Positions 27,202-36,877 are shown, counted from the first letter of the stretch. The stretch is 64,000 nucleotides of DNA from JABAQJ01 sp046327745 (GCA_046327745.1 JAXLXV010000022.1:55762-119761), one strand, 5' to 3'. Numbers and translations: made by a program. The notes: generated from the letters alone by a model not told the origin.

Positions 27202-28746
27202 CTACATCTTCGGCAAGGAGCAGGAGCGCGGCTTTGGTGCCGCCGCTCCCTTCCCAACCTCCGCCGGAGCAGCGCCCGTGGCGCGGTACCACTCTACCCG
27301 CTCCGCGTCACGCGCCGATGGACCATTCGCCCGATCCTTCATCATCGCCTCCACCTCATCGGCCTCGCGCGGCACGCACGACACCCACTCCAGCCCGTTC
27401 TCCGTCACGATGTAGTTGTCCTCGATGCGTACGCCCACCCCCGCGTACTTCGGCAGGGACGCTTTCAGCTTTGACAGGTACTGGGCATTTCCGGCAGTGT
27501 TCGGCACAATGTCCAGCAGGTTTTCCCTCACGTAGATGCCGGGTTCGATGCTGAAGGCGCTACCGACGTCGACACGTCCGGAGAAGTAGTACTGCTCCGG
27601 ATCGTGCACTTCCAAGCCGATGCCGTGCCCCAGCCCGTGCATGTAAAACAGGCTCAGTTGTGAGCACTTCCGAGGGGCGTCCGCGGCGCCACATTCGTAC
27701 GTTGCGCCTGGCGCCTCGATCAGCCCGAGGCGCGTGAGTCCCTCGCTCAACACGCGACTGGCCGAGTCGGACATGAGTCGAGCCGACGCGCCCACCTTCG
27801 CCTGCCGCTCGGCTGCTGCTTGAGCGGCGCGGACAATGCCATACACCTGCCGCTGTTCGGCGGTGAATGTACCGCTGACCGGAAACGTCCGCGTGACGTC
27901 TGCCGCGTAGCCACCGTATTGCGCCGCGGCGTCGATGAGCAGCAACTCGCCGGGCTTCATAAAGCGGTCGTCGCGGTTGTAGTGCAACGTGGTGGCGTTG
28001 GCGCCGGAACCAACGATCGATGAGTAGGCGGGCCGGTCACCGCCGTTGCGGCGGAACGTGTACTCCAGCAGTGCCTGGATCTCGAACTCGTTCATGCCGG
28101 GTCGCAATGCACGCGCGGCTTCGCGATGCGCGTCCATGGAAATCGCTGCGGCGCGCCTGATCAGTTCCATTTCGGCGGCGCTTTTCTTGGCCCGCATCTG
28201 TGAGACCAGTGGGTTGGCACTGACGATGTTCAGTCCCTGGTGCGCCTTGGTCAGCCGGGCGACGAAGGCCTGGTCGTTGTTCAGCGTGTCCCCGGATTCG
28301 GCGATATCAGCCAGCAGGTACAACCGCCGAGCGGACGTGAGTGCGCTATCGAGCTGCGCGTCAAATTGCGTCGTGAGGCGAGCCGAAATCCCGGTCATCG
28401 CCTGCGCACCGTCGGTACCGTTTCGCTTGCCCGACCACACCTCGACCGATGGGATCTTCGGTTCAACAAAGAGCGTCCAGCTGACTGCGTTTCCGCTCTT
28501 GGTCATCAACAGGCTGGCGCCGGCCTCTTTGTAGCCCGTGAGGTAGAGGAACCCGGGTGACTGAAAGAACGAGAGGTAGTCCTGAACCGGCTCCTCGCCG
28601 CCGCGCGCGACAAAGACGCCGTCCTCCAGCTTGGCGGCGAAAGCGGCGCGCCGCTGCGCGTACTCGGCGGCGGTCACCTGCGCACGACCGGCCACGGGCC
28701 ACAGCATGGGAACGAGGGCTAGTAGCAAACGACGTCCATGAATCAT
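27202..28746 (-). CDS. Secreted M24-family Xaa-Pro aminopeptidase / dipeptidase
   Basis: 514 residues with a signal peptide (LLLALVPMLWPVAGRAQ). An N-terminal creatinase-like domain (about 30-180) precedes the pita-bread catalytic domain. Its five metal ligands are visible: Asp in LLIDAAAQYGGY, Asp in ADVTRTFPV, His in YMHGLGHGIGLEVHD, Glu in IEPGIYV and Glu in VRIEDNYIV. It removes N-terminal residues before proline or splits Xaa-Pro. It lies upstream of the S9 peptidase gene (45 bases), so both probably degrade proline-rich peptides together. Confidence 0.93.
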   Translation of the reverse strand: MIHGRRLLLALVPMLWPVAGRAQVTAAEYAQRRAAFAAKLEDGVFVARGGEEPVQDYLSFFQSPGFLYLTGYKEAGASLLMTKSGNAVSWTLFVEPKIPSVEVWSGKRNGTDGAQAMTGISARLTTQFDAQLDSALTSARRLYLLADIAESGDTLNNDQAFVARLTKAHQGLNIVSANPLVSQMRAKKSAAEMELIRRAAAISMDAHREAARALRPGMNEFEIQALLEYTFRRNGGDRPAYSSIVGSGANATTLHYNRDDRFMKPGELLLIDAAAQYGGYAADVTRTFPVSGTFTAEQRQVYGIVRAAQAAAERQAKVGASARLMSDSASRVLSEGLTRLGLIEAPGATYECGAADAPRKCSQLSLFYMHGLGHGIGLEVHDPEQYYFSGRVDVGSAFSIEPGIYVRENLLDIVPNTAGNAQYLSKLKASLPKYAGVGVRIEDNYIVTENGLEWVSCVPREADEVEAMMKDRANGPSARDAERVEWYRATGAAPAEVGKGAAAPKPRSCSLPKM

Positions 28747-28874
28747 CGATATCTCCGTTCACGTATGGAAGAATCGTTAGGTACTCGGTGGCCACGGTAC
28801 GCCGGAGCGACGCCGTCTACAACCGCATGAGTGACGACCCGTCCTTGGTCAGTCTGGTGCGGCCAACCGTTGGC

Positions 28875-29240
28875 TCAGTCGCGGGTTCGCGTCATGGCTC
28901 GATAGCGCGCCTCGCCGGTGTCCCATAGCCAGCGGCCAAGCAGCCAGCCACACAGCGGAAACACGATAACCGCGACGACGATGGCCGTCCGGAGGCTGGC
29001 GGTGAGTTGCGGCGATCGGACGAATCCCTGCTCCTGGATCACCTTGTAGAAGATCGTCATGAAGGTGATGGGGATGCCGAACGAGAGCACGCCGCGCCGG
29101 AGGATGAACCCCGTACGGCCGATCGCGCGTTCCCTTTCCCATCGCGCAATCGGGTCGTCCCCTGTTGCCACGCCGCCACCGGCGGTGCGATGCGGATCGT
29201 CCCCAGGCCCGTCCATGCGCCTTCCACGCTCGAGTCTCAC
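28875..29240 (-). CDS. Small two-helix membrane protein, unknown
   Basis: Up to 121 residues (an ATG at 29216 would give 113). A Gly/Asp/Arg-rich N-terminus precedes two transmembrane helices, one around GVLSFGIPITFMTIFYKVI and one around TAIVVAVIVFPLCGWLLGRWLW, ending in a short basic tail. I chose this frame over the overlapping one (28849-29310) because it carries the hydrophobic segments with a normal charge pattern. No known family recognised. Confidence 0.6.
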   Translation of the reverse strand: MRLERGRRMDGPGDDPHRTAGGGVATGDDPIARWERERAIGRTGFILRRGVLSFGIPITFMTIFYKVIQEQGFVRSPQLTASLRTAIVVAVIVFPLCGWLLGRWLWDTGEARYRAMTRTRD

Positions 29241-29313
29241 GGCGCAGTGACGCCGTCCCGCAGATTCGCACGCGGACCGGGCGGCGACAAGAGCCGCACG
29301 GGGATTGCACCGC

Positions 29314-30480
29314 CTATTTCAGGATCGCCTTGGCAATCGTGTGGAGCTGCATGTTGGACGTGCCTTCGTAGATCGTCCCGATCTTCGCATCGCGATAGAA
29401 CTTCTCGACCGGAAAGTCCTTGGTATAGCCGTACCCGCCAAAGAGTTCGAGGCACACGGAGGTGACGCGCTCGGCGACCTGTGACGAGAAGAGCTTGGCC
29501 ATGGCGCCCTCACGCGCGATGTCCTCTCCGGCGTCCTTCAGGCGCGAGGCGTTGTACACCATGAGTCGAGCGCCCTCCAACTCGGTCGCGGCCTGCGCGA
29601 GTTGAAACTGAACGGCCTGAAACTCGGCAATCGGCTTGCCGAACTGTTTTCGCTCCTTCACATAGGCCGTTGCCGCGGACAGCGCGCCGCGCGCCACGCC
29701 GATCATCTGGGCGCCGATGCCGATTCGCCCGCCGTTCAGGGTGTCGATGGCGATCTTGTATCCCTGCCCGACCGGTCCCAGCACGTTCTCGTTAGGCACC
29801 TCGCAATCGTCCAGCAGAAGTTCGGCCGTGCTCGAGGCCCGAATGCCCAGCTTGTCTTCCTTCTTACCAACGCGGAACCCACGGAAGCCGCGTTCCACCA
29901 GAAACGCGGTGATGCCGCGGTACCCGGCGGCCGGGTCGACCGTCGCGAAGATCACGAACACGTCCGCCTCACTGCCATTCGTGATCCACATCTTGCGACC
30001 GTTCAGCACCCAACCGCTGCCACGTCGCTCGGCTCGCGTCTCCAGCCCGAACGCGTCGGATCCCGATGCCGGTTCGGACAGGGCATAGGCGGCGACCGTC
30101 GACGATGTGAGGCGCGGGAGGTATCGCTCTTTCTGCTCGTCCGTGCCGTAGGTACGGATGGGGTGAATCGCCAGGGTGTTCTGCACGTCGACCAGGATGG
30201 CCGCCGACGCGTCCACACTGCTGATTTCTTCGACCGCCAGCGTCACCATCATCATCGTCCCGCCAGCTCCACCGAGTGCGTCGGGGACCTCGATCCCCAT
30301 AAGCCCCATCTCGAAGGTCTTGCTGATCAGTGCCGCATCCAGCTTGGACTGGCGTTCCATCTCGGCAACGCGAGGACGCACCTCTTCTTCGGCGAACGCC
30401 GCCACGGCGTCGCGAAAAAGCCGCTCTTCTTCGGAGAGGATCGTCAGCGGGGCGTGCGCACCATCGATCAGGCTAGACAT
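29314..30480 (-). CDS. Acyl-CoA dehydrogenase (short/branched-chain type)
   Basis: 388 residues, the standard ACAD length. An N-terminal helical domain, then FAD-binding AYALSEPASGSDAFGLETRA and KMWITNGSEADVFVIFA, then a C-terminal helical domain with RKQFGKPIAEFQAVQFQLA, LFGGYGYTKDFPVEKFYRDAKIGTIYEGTSN. The catalytic Glu is E372 in Y-E-G-T-S-N. It oxidises acyl-CoA to enoyl-CoA and passes electrons to ETF. Residues such as EEISSVDASAAILVDVQNTL resemble the 2-methyl-branched-chain acyl-CoA group, pointing to Ile/Val or fatty-acid degradation. Confidence 0.94.
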   Translation of the reverse strand: MSSLIDGAHAPLTILSEEERLFRDAVAAFAEEEVRPRVAEMERQSKLDAALISKTFEMGLMGIEVPDALGGAGGTMMMVTLAVEEISSVDASAAILVDVQNTLAIHPIRTYGTDEQKERYLPRLTSSTVAAYALSEPASGSDAFGLETRAERRGSGWVLNGRKMWITNGSEADVFVIFATVDPAAGYRGITAFLVERGFRGFRVGKKEDKLGIRASSTAELLLDDCEVPNENVLGPVGQGYKIAIDTLNGGRIGIGAQMIGVARGALSAATAYVKERKQFGKPIAEFQAVQFQLAQAATELEGARLMVYNASRLKDAGEDIAREGAMAKLFSSQVAERVTSVCLELFGGYGYTKDFPVEKFYRDAKIGTIYEGTSNMQLHTIAKAILK

Positions 30481-30531
30481 GTGTGGACGAAGTCAGAGTC
30501 TCCAGCATGGGCCCAAGTCCGGCGCCCTTTG

Positions 30532-31962
30532 CTAACCTAAGCGCTCCAGGAGTGAAGAAAAGCGTGACGGTCGAATCGTGGTTTTGCCCCGCCGCACCGC
30601 ATCATCCACGGCGGCGAACAGGCGTGCGGCCTGTCGCTCGCGATCGAACCGGCCGTCTGCGTTCAGTGGCACCGGACGCGTACCGCCCTGAAACTCCCGA
30701 AAACGCCTGGCGATAACCTGGCCGATGCCCTCGTCATCGTCGGGTGCAACACAGTCCGCGCCGCTCTGCCTGAGCAGAAGATCTGTGGCGCTCCCCCCTT
30801 CGGCAAGTGACAGCACCCAGCTCTCTGCCTGTACGTACTCGAAGACCTTGCCTGGGATCGAATGTTGGTATTTCTGCGGAAGGACCACGACCATGGCCGA
30901 TCGCCGAAGCAATGCCAAGGCGGCGCTGCGCACCTGCGCCGGTTCGCTGAAGAAGTAGCCTGCCAAACCCTGCTCGGCAGCTATCTCCGCCAGCGGCTTC
31001 GCCCCATACTGATCGGATCCCATGAAGCGCACTTCCAGCTGTTCGGGCCGGATGCCCTCTGCGTCGATTGCGCGTCGCACGCCCTTGAACAGCGCGCGTG
31101 GGTCGCGGCCGCCATAGATCATGCCGGCGTAGCTGAGGACGAACTTGCTTCCGTGATCACCAGCGAGTCGCAGCTCCGCATCGGCGCCGTTCATGACCGT
31201 GATGACGCGATCGGCGGCCGCTGGATATCGCTCGCGCATCATCTGCGCGGCGAGGTCGGTGTTCATCACGATGACCGACGCTCGGCGCACGGCGCGCTCC
31301 TCATAGTACTGCGACAGGCGCATCCAGGCAGGTGAGCGAAGGTCAGGCTCCTGATAAGCCTCCAACGCCCATGGATCCCGGAAATCGATCACCAACGGAA
31401 GTCCCTTGTCCTCGGCAATCACACGGGCCGCCTCATGCGCCATGTGCGGAGGCCCCGAACTGATCACGACGTCGTACGGACGTTCACCGGCAAGCATTGC
31501 ACCGATGGTCGCCGCCCGATTGGTCCAGTCTTCCCACTCGGCAAAGGAGCGGCGGGCGAGTTGCGCCCGCCGGACCGAAAGGATGAGGCGCCCGGGATTG
31601 ATCGAGCCGGTGCCATTGCCGTTGCTGCTGGCAGCCGACGATGGCGGCGTCTGGTGCTTGGTGGTTGGAGCCGTGGCCGGAGTGGATTCTCGTGAGCGCA
31701 GCGCCGACAGCATGCGCGACGCCCATCGTCGCAGTGCCGTTTCGACCAGTGATTCTTGGTACGAGAAGTAGCGCACGCCAAACAGACGTACTCCCGCGGG
31801 CAGCGTCGCCAATCGCGCGTCGTCGCGAACTGCGCATTGCGAGGGATCGATCATCAGCACATCCACCGACCATCCCCGCGAAGCCGCAAACTCCGTCATC
31901 TTCTGCCAGCGTAGCGCGCCGATGACCGAGTCTGGAGGAAAGGCGTAGCTCACCAAGAGCAT
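30532..31962 (-). CDS. Glycosyltransferase family 4-like protein
   Basis: 476 residues from the ATG at 31962, preceded by AAGGAAGG; the frame continues upstream antisense-like into the flippase gene, but that part lacks protein character. The N-terminus MLLVSYAFPPDSVIGALRW is typical of GT4-like enzymes that act on undecaprenyl-linked sugars. Later VIDFRDPWALEAYQEP, FVLSYAGMIYGGRDPRALFKGV and SIPGKVFEYVQAESWVLSL follow the GT-B C-terminal half. A Ser/Thr/Asn/Gly-rich insertion of about 35 residues (about residues 98-132) interrupts the N-terminal domain. It sits downstream of a flippase in the same direction. Confidence 0.85.
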   Translation of the reverse strand: MLLVSYAFPPDSVIGALRWQKMTEFAASRGWSVDVLMIDPSQCAVRDDARLATLPAGVRLFGVRYFSYQESLVETALRRWASRMLSALRSRESTPATAPTTKHQTPPSSAASSNGNGTGSINPGRLILSVRRAQLARRSFAEWEDWTNRAATIGAMLAGERPYDVVISSGPPHMAHEAARVIAEDKGLPLVIDFRDPWALEAYQEPDLRSPAWMRLSQYYEERAVRRASVIVMNTDLAAQMMRERYPAAADRVITVMNGADAELRLAGDHGSKFVLSYAGMIYGGRDPRALFKGVRRAIDAEGIRPEQLEVRFMGSDQYGAKPLAEIAAEQGLAGYFFSEPAQVRSAALALLRRSAMVVVLPQKYQHSIPGKVFEYVQAESWVLSLAEGGSATDLLLRQSGADCVAPDDDEGIGQVIARRFREFQGGTRPVPLNADGRFDRERQAARLFAAVDDAVRRGKTTIRPSRFSSLLERLG

Positions 31963-32033
31963 ACGGGGCCCTTCCTTGGGCGGTGGTGGCGTTTCGAAAA
32001 ACGGTCGCGGCGTGTTCACGGACCGAAATGTAT

Positions 32034-33611
32034 TCAATCGGCGCCCGACGATCTGCTGCGCCGGATCACACGAACGAAGGTCATGACCCGCGTCCGGTGA
32101 AAGACCCACAGTGCGCCGCCATATGCCACGACGCCGGTGGCGACTTTTAGCGTCAGGAACGTCGCCGCATGTGTCGATGTCGGCAGCAAGGCGCCGACGC
32201 CGAGCACGGCCACCGCCATAATGGTCGTCGCATTTGTGGCCGGGATGAGCGTGGCCACATACTCGCGCCAGCCCATGCCGATTCGCCGAAACGTGGTGTT
32301 TGCCATGGGCACGACCACCAGCACGGGGTACACGATCAGCCAAGCAAAAGCGATCCCTGGCGTCCCCCAACGCGCACCGATGACGAATGCGATGGGCATG
32401 ACCACGAGCGCGAGCAGGTTCACCTGCATCGCCTTCTGATTCGCCCCAGTAACCATCAAGACTTGCGGATACAGGGGTGCGATCGATCGGACAGCGGCCG
32501 CCACGGCCAGGATCTGCAGGGGCACGATGGCGGCTTCCCACTTGGCACCTAACGCCAATGGCACCAGATGTTGGGCCACCAGAGCCAACCCGACGGTCAA
32601 CGGAAAAGCCACCAAGGCCAACGCCTCAGTGACGCTCAACAGGTATCGCCGCAGTTCGGCCGAGTCATGTTGGACGGCGGAAAGAATCGAAGGTGTCACT
32701 CGGCCGGCCAAGGACGTCACGCGCTCAATCGGCGCCGACGCCAGCGTCCAGCCAAAATCGTAGGCGCCTAACGCCTGTTGCCCCAGCATGCGCCCGGCGA
32801 CGAAAAAGTCCGCGTTCTGGTACAGGTACCACGAGATGCGTGATGCAATCGTTTGCTGGCTGAAAAGAATCTCAGCTTTCAGCTGTTGCCACTGCGGCCA
32901 CGTGAACGACATGCGAACGACGCGCAGCATGAGCAGCGTAGAGAGCAGGGCACCCAGCACTGAGCTGAGCACTAAGGTCCAATACCGAAAGCCCATGAGG
33001 GCAAACACCACAGCGCCTATCGAGGTAAGGATCGCCTGCAGTCCTTCATTCACCGCCAATTCACGGAATCGCAGGTCCCGTTGCAGGATGGCTTGGGGAA
33101 CGACGCGGACACCCGTGATGAGAAACACGGTACTCGACGCGATGACCACCGCGGTGAGCGCTGGTGCCCGGTAGAACAACGCCAACAGCGGGGCGGCGAT
33201 GCAGCTCACGAGGAAGCCCACGGCGCCAAAGAGGACGGCAAGGGTATTGATCTGCGAGAGTCCATCATCGGACAACTTGCGGAAGGTCACGACGGTGGTC
33301 CCGATGCCGAACTCGCTGAGCAGTGTCACGATGCCCATGTAGGACGTCGCGAAGGCGTACAGGCCAAAGTCCGACGGGTCCAGGACGCGCGCCACCAGGA
33401 TCGTGGATCCCCAGGTGAGCATCTGCGTGATCCACTTGACCCCGCCCATCCACGCGATCCCATGGGTCAGGGAGCGGTCGAGGGCGGCGCGCTGGCTCCG
33501 GACGCTGGCCGCACCGTCCTGAGACGCCTGCGGCGAGGAATTCGTCTCTGAGACGTCGGTTGAAGTGTCGGGAGTGTGTTCCAGCGTCACGTCGCGCTCC
33601 TTACGTTCCAT
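32034..33611 (-). CDS. MOP-family polysaccharide flippase (Wzx/RfbX-like)
   Basis: 525 residues from the ATG at 33611. A 45-residue polar N-terminus precedes about 14 hydrophobic helices. Motifs include ILVARVLDPSDFGLYAFATSYMGI in the first helices and ISWYLYQNADFFVAGRMLGQQALGAYDFGWTLASAPIERV after helix 6, both characteristic of the polysaccharide-transport family. It probably flips undecaprenyl-PP-oligosaccharide across the inner membrane. It is divergent from wecB; the two share a 35-base control region. Confidence 0.92.
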   Translation of the reverse strand: MERKERDVTLEHTPDTSTDVSETNSSPQASQDGAASVRSQRAALDRSLTHGIAWMGGVKWITQMLTWGSTILVARVLDPSDFGLYAFATSYMGIVTLLSEFGIGTTVVTFRKLSDDGLSQINTLAVLFGAVGFLVSCIAAPLLALFYRAPALTAVVIASSTVFLITGVRVVPQAILQRDLRFRELAVNEGLQAILTSIGAVVFALMGFRYWTLVLSSVLGALLSTLLMLRVVRMSFTWPQWQQLKAEILFSQQTIASRISWYLYQNADFFVAGRMLGQQALGAYDFGWTLASAPIERVTSLAGRVTPSILSAVQHDSAELRRYLLSVTEALALVAFPLTVGLALVAQHLVPLALGAKWEAAIVPLQILAVAAAVRSIAPLYPQVLMVTGANQKAMQVNLLALVVMPIAFVIGARWGTPGIAFAWLIVYPVLVVVPMANTTFRRIGMGWREYVATLIPATNATTIMAVAVLGVGALLPTSTHAATFLTLKVATGVVAYGGALWVFHRTRVMTFVRVIRRSRSSGAD

Positions 33612-33645
33612 GCCTAGCCAGATCCTCCTCGAACCACGCGTGGTA

Positions 33646-34752
33646 ATGAAGGTACTCGTCGTGGCCGGTGCCCGGCCAAACTTCATGAAGGTAGCACCAA
33701 TTCTCGCGGCGCTCGAAGCCGCGGGCCATCAGCGGGTGTTTGTGCACACCGGCCAGCATTACGACGCGACGATGTCCGACGCGTTCTTTCGAGATCTGGG
33801 ACTTCCCGATCCTGACTATCACTTGGGCGTAGGGTCTGGCAGTCACGCGAAGCAGACGGCACGGGTCATGGAGGCGTTCGAGCCGGTGCTGCTCGAAGCG
33901 CGTCCGGATTGGGTGGTTGTCGTCGGGGACGTGAACTCGACGCTGGCCTGTGCGTTGGTGACTGCCAAGCTCCGCACCGAACACGGTTGTCGCATCGCTC
34001 ACGTCGAGGCGGGGCTGCGGTCCAACGATTGGGGCATGCCCGAAGAAGTCAATCGTGTCCTCACCGATCGGTTGAGCGACGTGCTGCTTACGCCGTCGCA
34101 CGACGCGGTGCCTAACCTCTTGCACGAGGGCATTGGCGCGGAGCGGGTGGTCTTTGTCGGCAATGTGATGATCGACTCGCTCCTTCGGTTGCTTGGTCAG
34201 GCGAAAACGCTGGGGATGGCCCACCGGCTAGGTCTCGAGGGCAAGCGCTATGCCGTCGCCACGCTGCATCGTCCGTCCAACGTGGACGACGCCGAGCAGC
34301 TTGGCGTCATTTTACGAGCGCTCGTGGACGTCGCCGCGGAGCTCCCGGTGGTGCTCCCGCTGCATCCTCGCACGCGGGACCGTATGCGGGCGTTTAAGCT
34401 GGACAACGAGTTGCCAGGAATCCGGCTGATGGAACCGCTCGGGTATACCGAAATGCTGGGCCTTCAGGCCGACGCGTCGTTGGTGCTCACGGATTCCGGG
34501 GGCATGCAGGAAGAGAGCACGGTGCTGGGCGTCCCCTGCGTGACGCTTCGGGAAACGACCGAGCGTCCAGTGACGGTGACCGAAGGGACGAATCGCATGG
34601 CACCGTGGCCGCTCACATCGGCTGGGATTGTCGGCGCGGCGCACGGGGCCCTGGCCAGCGGTCGCGTGCCCGTGGGCGCAAAATCGCCAGATGGCTGGGA
34701 CGGGCGCGCCGGCGTACGCATCGTGCAGGCGCTGGAGGGCGCGACGCGTTAG
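33646..34752 (+). CDS. wecB: UDP-N-acetylglucosamine 2-epimerase (non-hydrolysing)
   Basis: 368 residues from the ATG at 33646 (an in-frame ATG at 33610 is possible). The start KVLVVAGARPNFMKVAPIL, then VHTGQHYDATMSD, VVVGDVNSTLACALV, ATLHRPSNVDD and LTDSGGMQEESTVLGVPCVTLRETTERP are the family signatures. It interconverts UDP-GlcNAc and UDP-ManNAc, a precursor of ManNAc and ManNAcA in surface glycans. The neighbouring flippase and glycosyltransferase fit this. The TAG stop lies in a GCGTTAGGC word and overlaps the convergent kinase stop by 4 bases. Confidence 0.95.
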   Translation: MKVLVVAGARPNFMKVAPILAALEAAGHQRVFVHTGQHYDATMSDAFFRDLGLPDPDYHLGVGSGSHAKQTARVMEAFEPVLLEARPDWVVVVGDVNSTLACALVTAKLRTEHGCRIAHVEAGLRSNDWGMPEEVNRVLTDRLSDVLLTPSHDAVPNLLHEGIGAERVVFVGNVMIDSLLRLLGQAKTLGMAHRLGLEGKRYAVATLHRPSNVDDAEQLGVILRALVDVAAELPVVLPLHPRTRDRMRAFKLDNELPGIRLMEPLGYTEMLGLQADASLVLTDSGGMQEESTVLGVPCVTLRETTERPVTVTEGTNRMAPWPLTSAGIVGAAHGALASGRVPVGAKSPDGWDGRAGVRIVQALEGATR

Positions 34753-36134
34753 GCGTCCACGACGCGATTCGTGTCGTCGTCGTTCGATGACGGCCGGCGT
34801 AGAGGGGGTGTTGGAAACGTGACCTGAAGGCGCGCACCGCCCAGTGGGCTCGTGAGGGCTTGAATCTGGGCGCCGTGCGAATCGGCGATGGATCGTGCGA
34901 TAGAGAGGCCAAGGCCGCTGCCGTCGGGCGCCTGCAATCTCGCCTCGGTGCCGCGCACGAATCGCGCAAAGACCTGCTCGCGATCGGGCGCCGGAATTCC
35001 AATGCCGTCGTCGTCGACCGTCAGCACCGCTCGGTCGCCGTCACACGTCACCGACACCACGATGCGTCCCCCGCTGCGGGTGTAGCGGATGGCGTTGTCG
35101 ACGAGAATGCCTACCAGACGGTCAACCCGTTGCGCATCCAACAGGGCGCGGCACTCTGCCAACGTCCCGACGTCCAGCGTGCGCCCCTGGCGTCGTGCGA
35201 CATCGAACCACGGTCGAAGGGCGTCCGTCACGACATCGTCCAGGTACGCCAGTGTGGGAATGGCCTCTGGCTCTCCGGCATCGGCGCGTGCCAGCTGCAA
35301 CAATTCATCGACCAACATGGTCACGCGGGTGAGGTCCAGTTGCGTCCGGCGGAGCACCGCGTGGGCAGTGGGAAGGTCGCCGTCGTCGAGCAACGCAACT
35401 TCCACATCGCCACGCATGCGGGCTATTGGCGTCCGCAATTCGTGCGCGGCATCGGCCAGGAACTGGCGCTGTTGCGCCAAGGCACCGTCGAGCCGGTCGA
35501 GCAGGGCGTTAAAGCGCACGCCGAGGCGCCCCAGCTCGTCCCCGGGGTTGGCGATCGGGAGCCGCCCCGATGCCCCGGGGTGGATTTGTTCGGCCGCGTC
35601 GGCCATGCGACCAATCGGGCGGAGCGTTCGTCCAGTGATGAGCCATCCCACCAAGGCCGCCAAGGCGACGACGGTCGGCAGGCCCACCAGTGTGGTGATA
35701 TCAATCTGTCGGTTTAATCTGGCGACCTGATCGGCGCTGGCACGCACGCGGAGCCGCCAAGCCGGCGCCAACGTCGGTTCGAGGGGATACTGGAACTCCT
35801 CGATGGGGCGAGTCAGGACCGGGGGGTTGCGCTTGACGGGGTAGGGAAAGAGCGAGCCGTCAGGTTGTACAAAGGCGACGTCGATCCCCACGAAGACCAG
35901 TTCGCCGGAAATGTGCGCGAGGGTCGCATCGACCTGCCGGTACTCGGATAGCTCCGCCCGAAAGAACCCTTGCATCAGGGTCACGGCGCCGTCGACGGAG
36001 CGCTCGAATTCGACCCGGACGGCGCGACGGAAAATCGCGCGTCCGATGAACAGCGTGGCCAGCAGCACGACGAGGATGCTTCCGGCGTACAGCGCCGTCA
36101 GGCGACGCCGGATGCGGTTGTCGCCGTACCTCAC
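34749..36134 (-). CDS. Sensor histidine kinase (OmpR-type partner)
   Basis: 461 residues. Two membrane helices (about 14-36 and 147-168) flank a periplasmic sensor domain of about 110 residues, followed by HAMP, HisKA with the phospho-acceptor in DAAHELRTPIARM, and HATPase_c with N-box VDNAIRYTRSGG, G1 DDDGIGIPAPDREQVF and G2 GSGLGLSIARSI. It autophosphorylates and passes phosphate to the OmpR-type regulator that overlaps its start by 4 bases. Confidence 0.95.
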   Translation of the reverse strand: MRYGDNRIRRRLTALYAGSILVVLLATLFIGRAIFRRAVRVEFERSVDGAVTLMQGFFRAELSEYRQVDATLAHISGELVFVGIDVAFVQPDGSLFPYPVKRNPPVLTRPIEEFQYPLEPTLAPAWRLRVRASADQVARLNRQIDITTLVGLPTVVALAALVGWLITGRTLRPIGRMADAAEQIHPGASGRLPIANPGDELGRLGVRFNALLDRLDGALAQQRQFLADAAHELRTPIARMRGDVEVALLDDGDLPTAHAVLRRTQLDLTRVTMLVDELLQLARADAGEPEAIPTLAYLDDVVTDALRPWFDVARRQGRTLDVGTLAECRALLDAQRVDRLVGILVDNAIRYTRSGGRIVVSVTCDGDRAVLTVDDDGIGIPAPDREQVFARFVRGTEARLQAPDGSGLGLSIARSIADSHGAQIQALTSPLGGARLQVTFPTPPLRRPSSNDDDTNRVVDA

Positions 36135-36826
36135 GCGCGCTTTTTCTGCGCGGCGACGCCCAACCGATAGCCTGCCCCCCGGATTGTCGAGATCAGTGGG
36201 GTCTCGTCGGGATGGTCGATCTTCCGTCGCAACCGCGCGAGATACACATCGATCACATTGGAGGCCGGGTCGTAGCTGTCATCCCAGGCGTGAGCGCTCA
36301 GCCGTTCCCGCGTGACGACCTCGCCAGCGTGTCGCATGAGGTACTCGAGGACCGAGAATTCCTTGGTCGTCAGTTCGATCGTTCGTGCGCCGCGTCGTGC
36401 CACCCGCGTTCCGGTGTCGAGGGCCAAGTCGCCGAGTTCGAGGGTGACGGGGATGACCGCGACCGGGCGTCGCAAGAGCGCCCGAAGCCGAGCCACCAGT
36501 TCACCTAACGCGTACGGTTTGACCAGGTAGTCATCGGCGCCCAGGTCCAGGCCGGCGATTCGGTCCTCAACGGCGTCGCGGGCCGTCGCGAGAAGAATCC
36601 GCGTCGGCTTCTGCAGGGCGCGGAGGCGACGGCAGACCTCCAGGCCATCGATGCCACCACCAGCCAGCAGGATGTCGATGACCGCCACGTCGTAATCGTT
36701 CACCGCCGACAGTTGCAACGCCTGCTCGCCGGTGAGTGCGAGGTCGACCGCCATGCCGGAGCGTCGCAAGTAGGTGACCGCACTGTCAGCTAGGCGCTGG
36801 TCGTCTTCCAGGAGAAGGATGCGCAT
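36131..36826 (-). CDS. OmpR/PhoB-family response regulator
   Basis: 231 residues. The receiver domain has Asp8-Asp9, phospho-acceptor Asp51 in AVIDILLAGG, Thr in LLATARD and Lys in DYLVKPYALGEL. The C-terminal winged helix has TIELTTKEFSVLEYLMRHAGEVVTRERLSAHAW and the wing ISTIRGAGYRLG. It forms an operon with the histidine kinase. Target genes are unknown. Confidence 0.95.
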   Translation of the reverse strand: MRILLLEDDQRLADSAVTYLRRSGMAVDLALTGEQALQLSAVNDYDVAVIDILLAGGGIDGLEVCRRLRALQKPTRILLATARDAVEDRIAGLDLGADDYLVKPYALGELVARLRALLRRPVAVIPVTLELGDLALDTGTRVARRGARTIELTTKEFSVLEYLMRHAGEVVTRERLSAHAWDDSYDPASNVIDVYLARLRRKIDHPDETPLISTIRGAGYRLGVAAQKKRA

Positions 36827-36877
36827 AGCAGAAAGATAGGCGACCCGATCGCCAAGGGAGCCGGGGGACCCCCTCGC

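Noticed and set aside
31963..32541. N-terminal extension of the glycosyltransferase at 30532
   Set aside because: It overlaps the flippase gene in another frame, is His/Arg/Gly-rich without family similarity, and a proper ribosome-binding site precedes the ATG at 31962.
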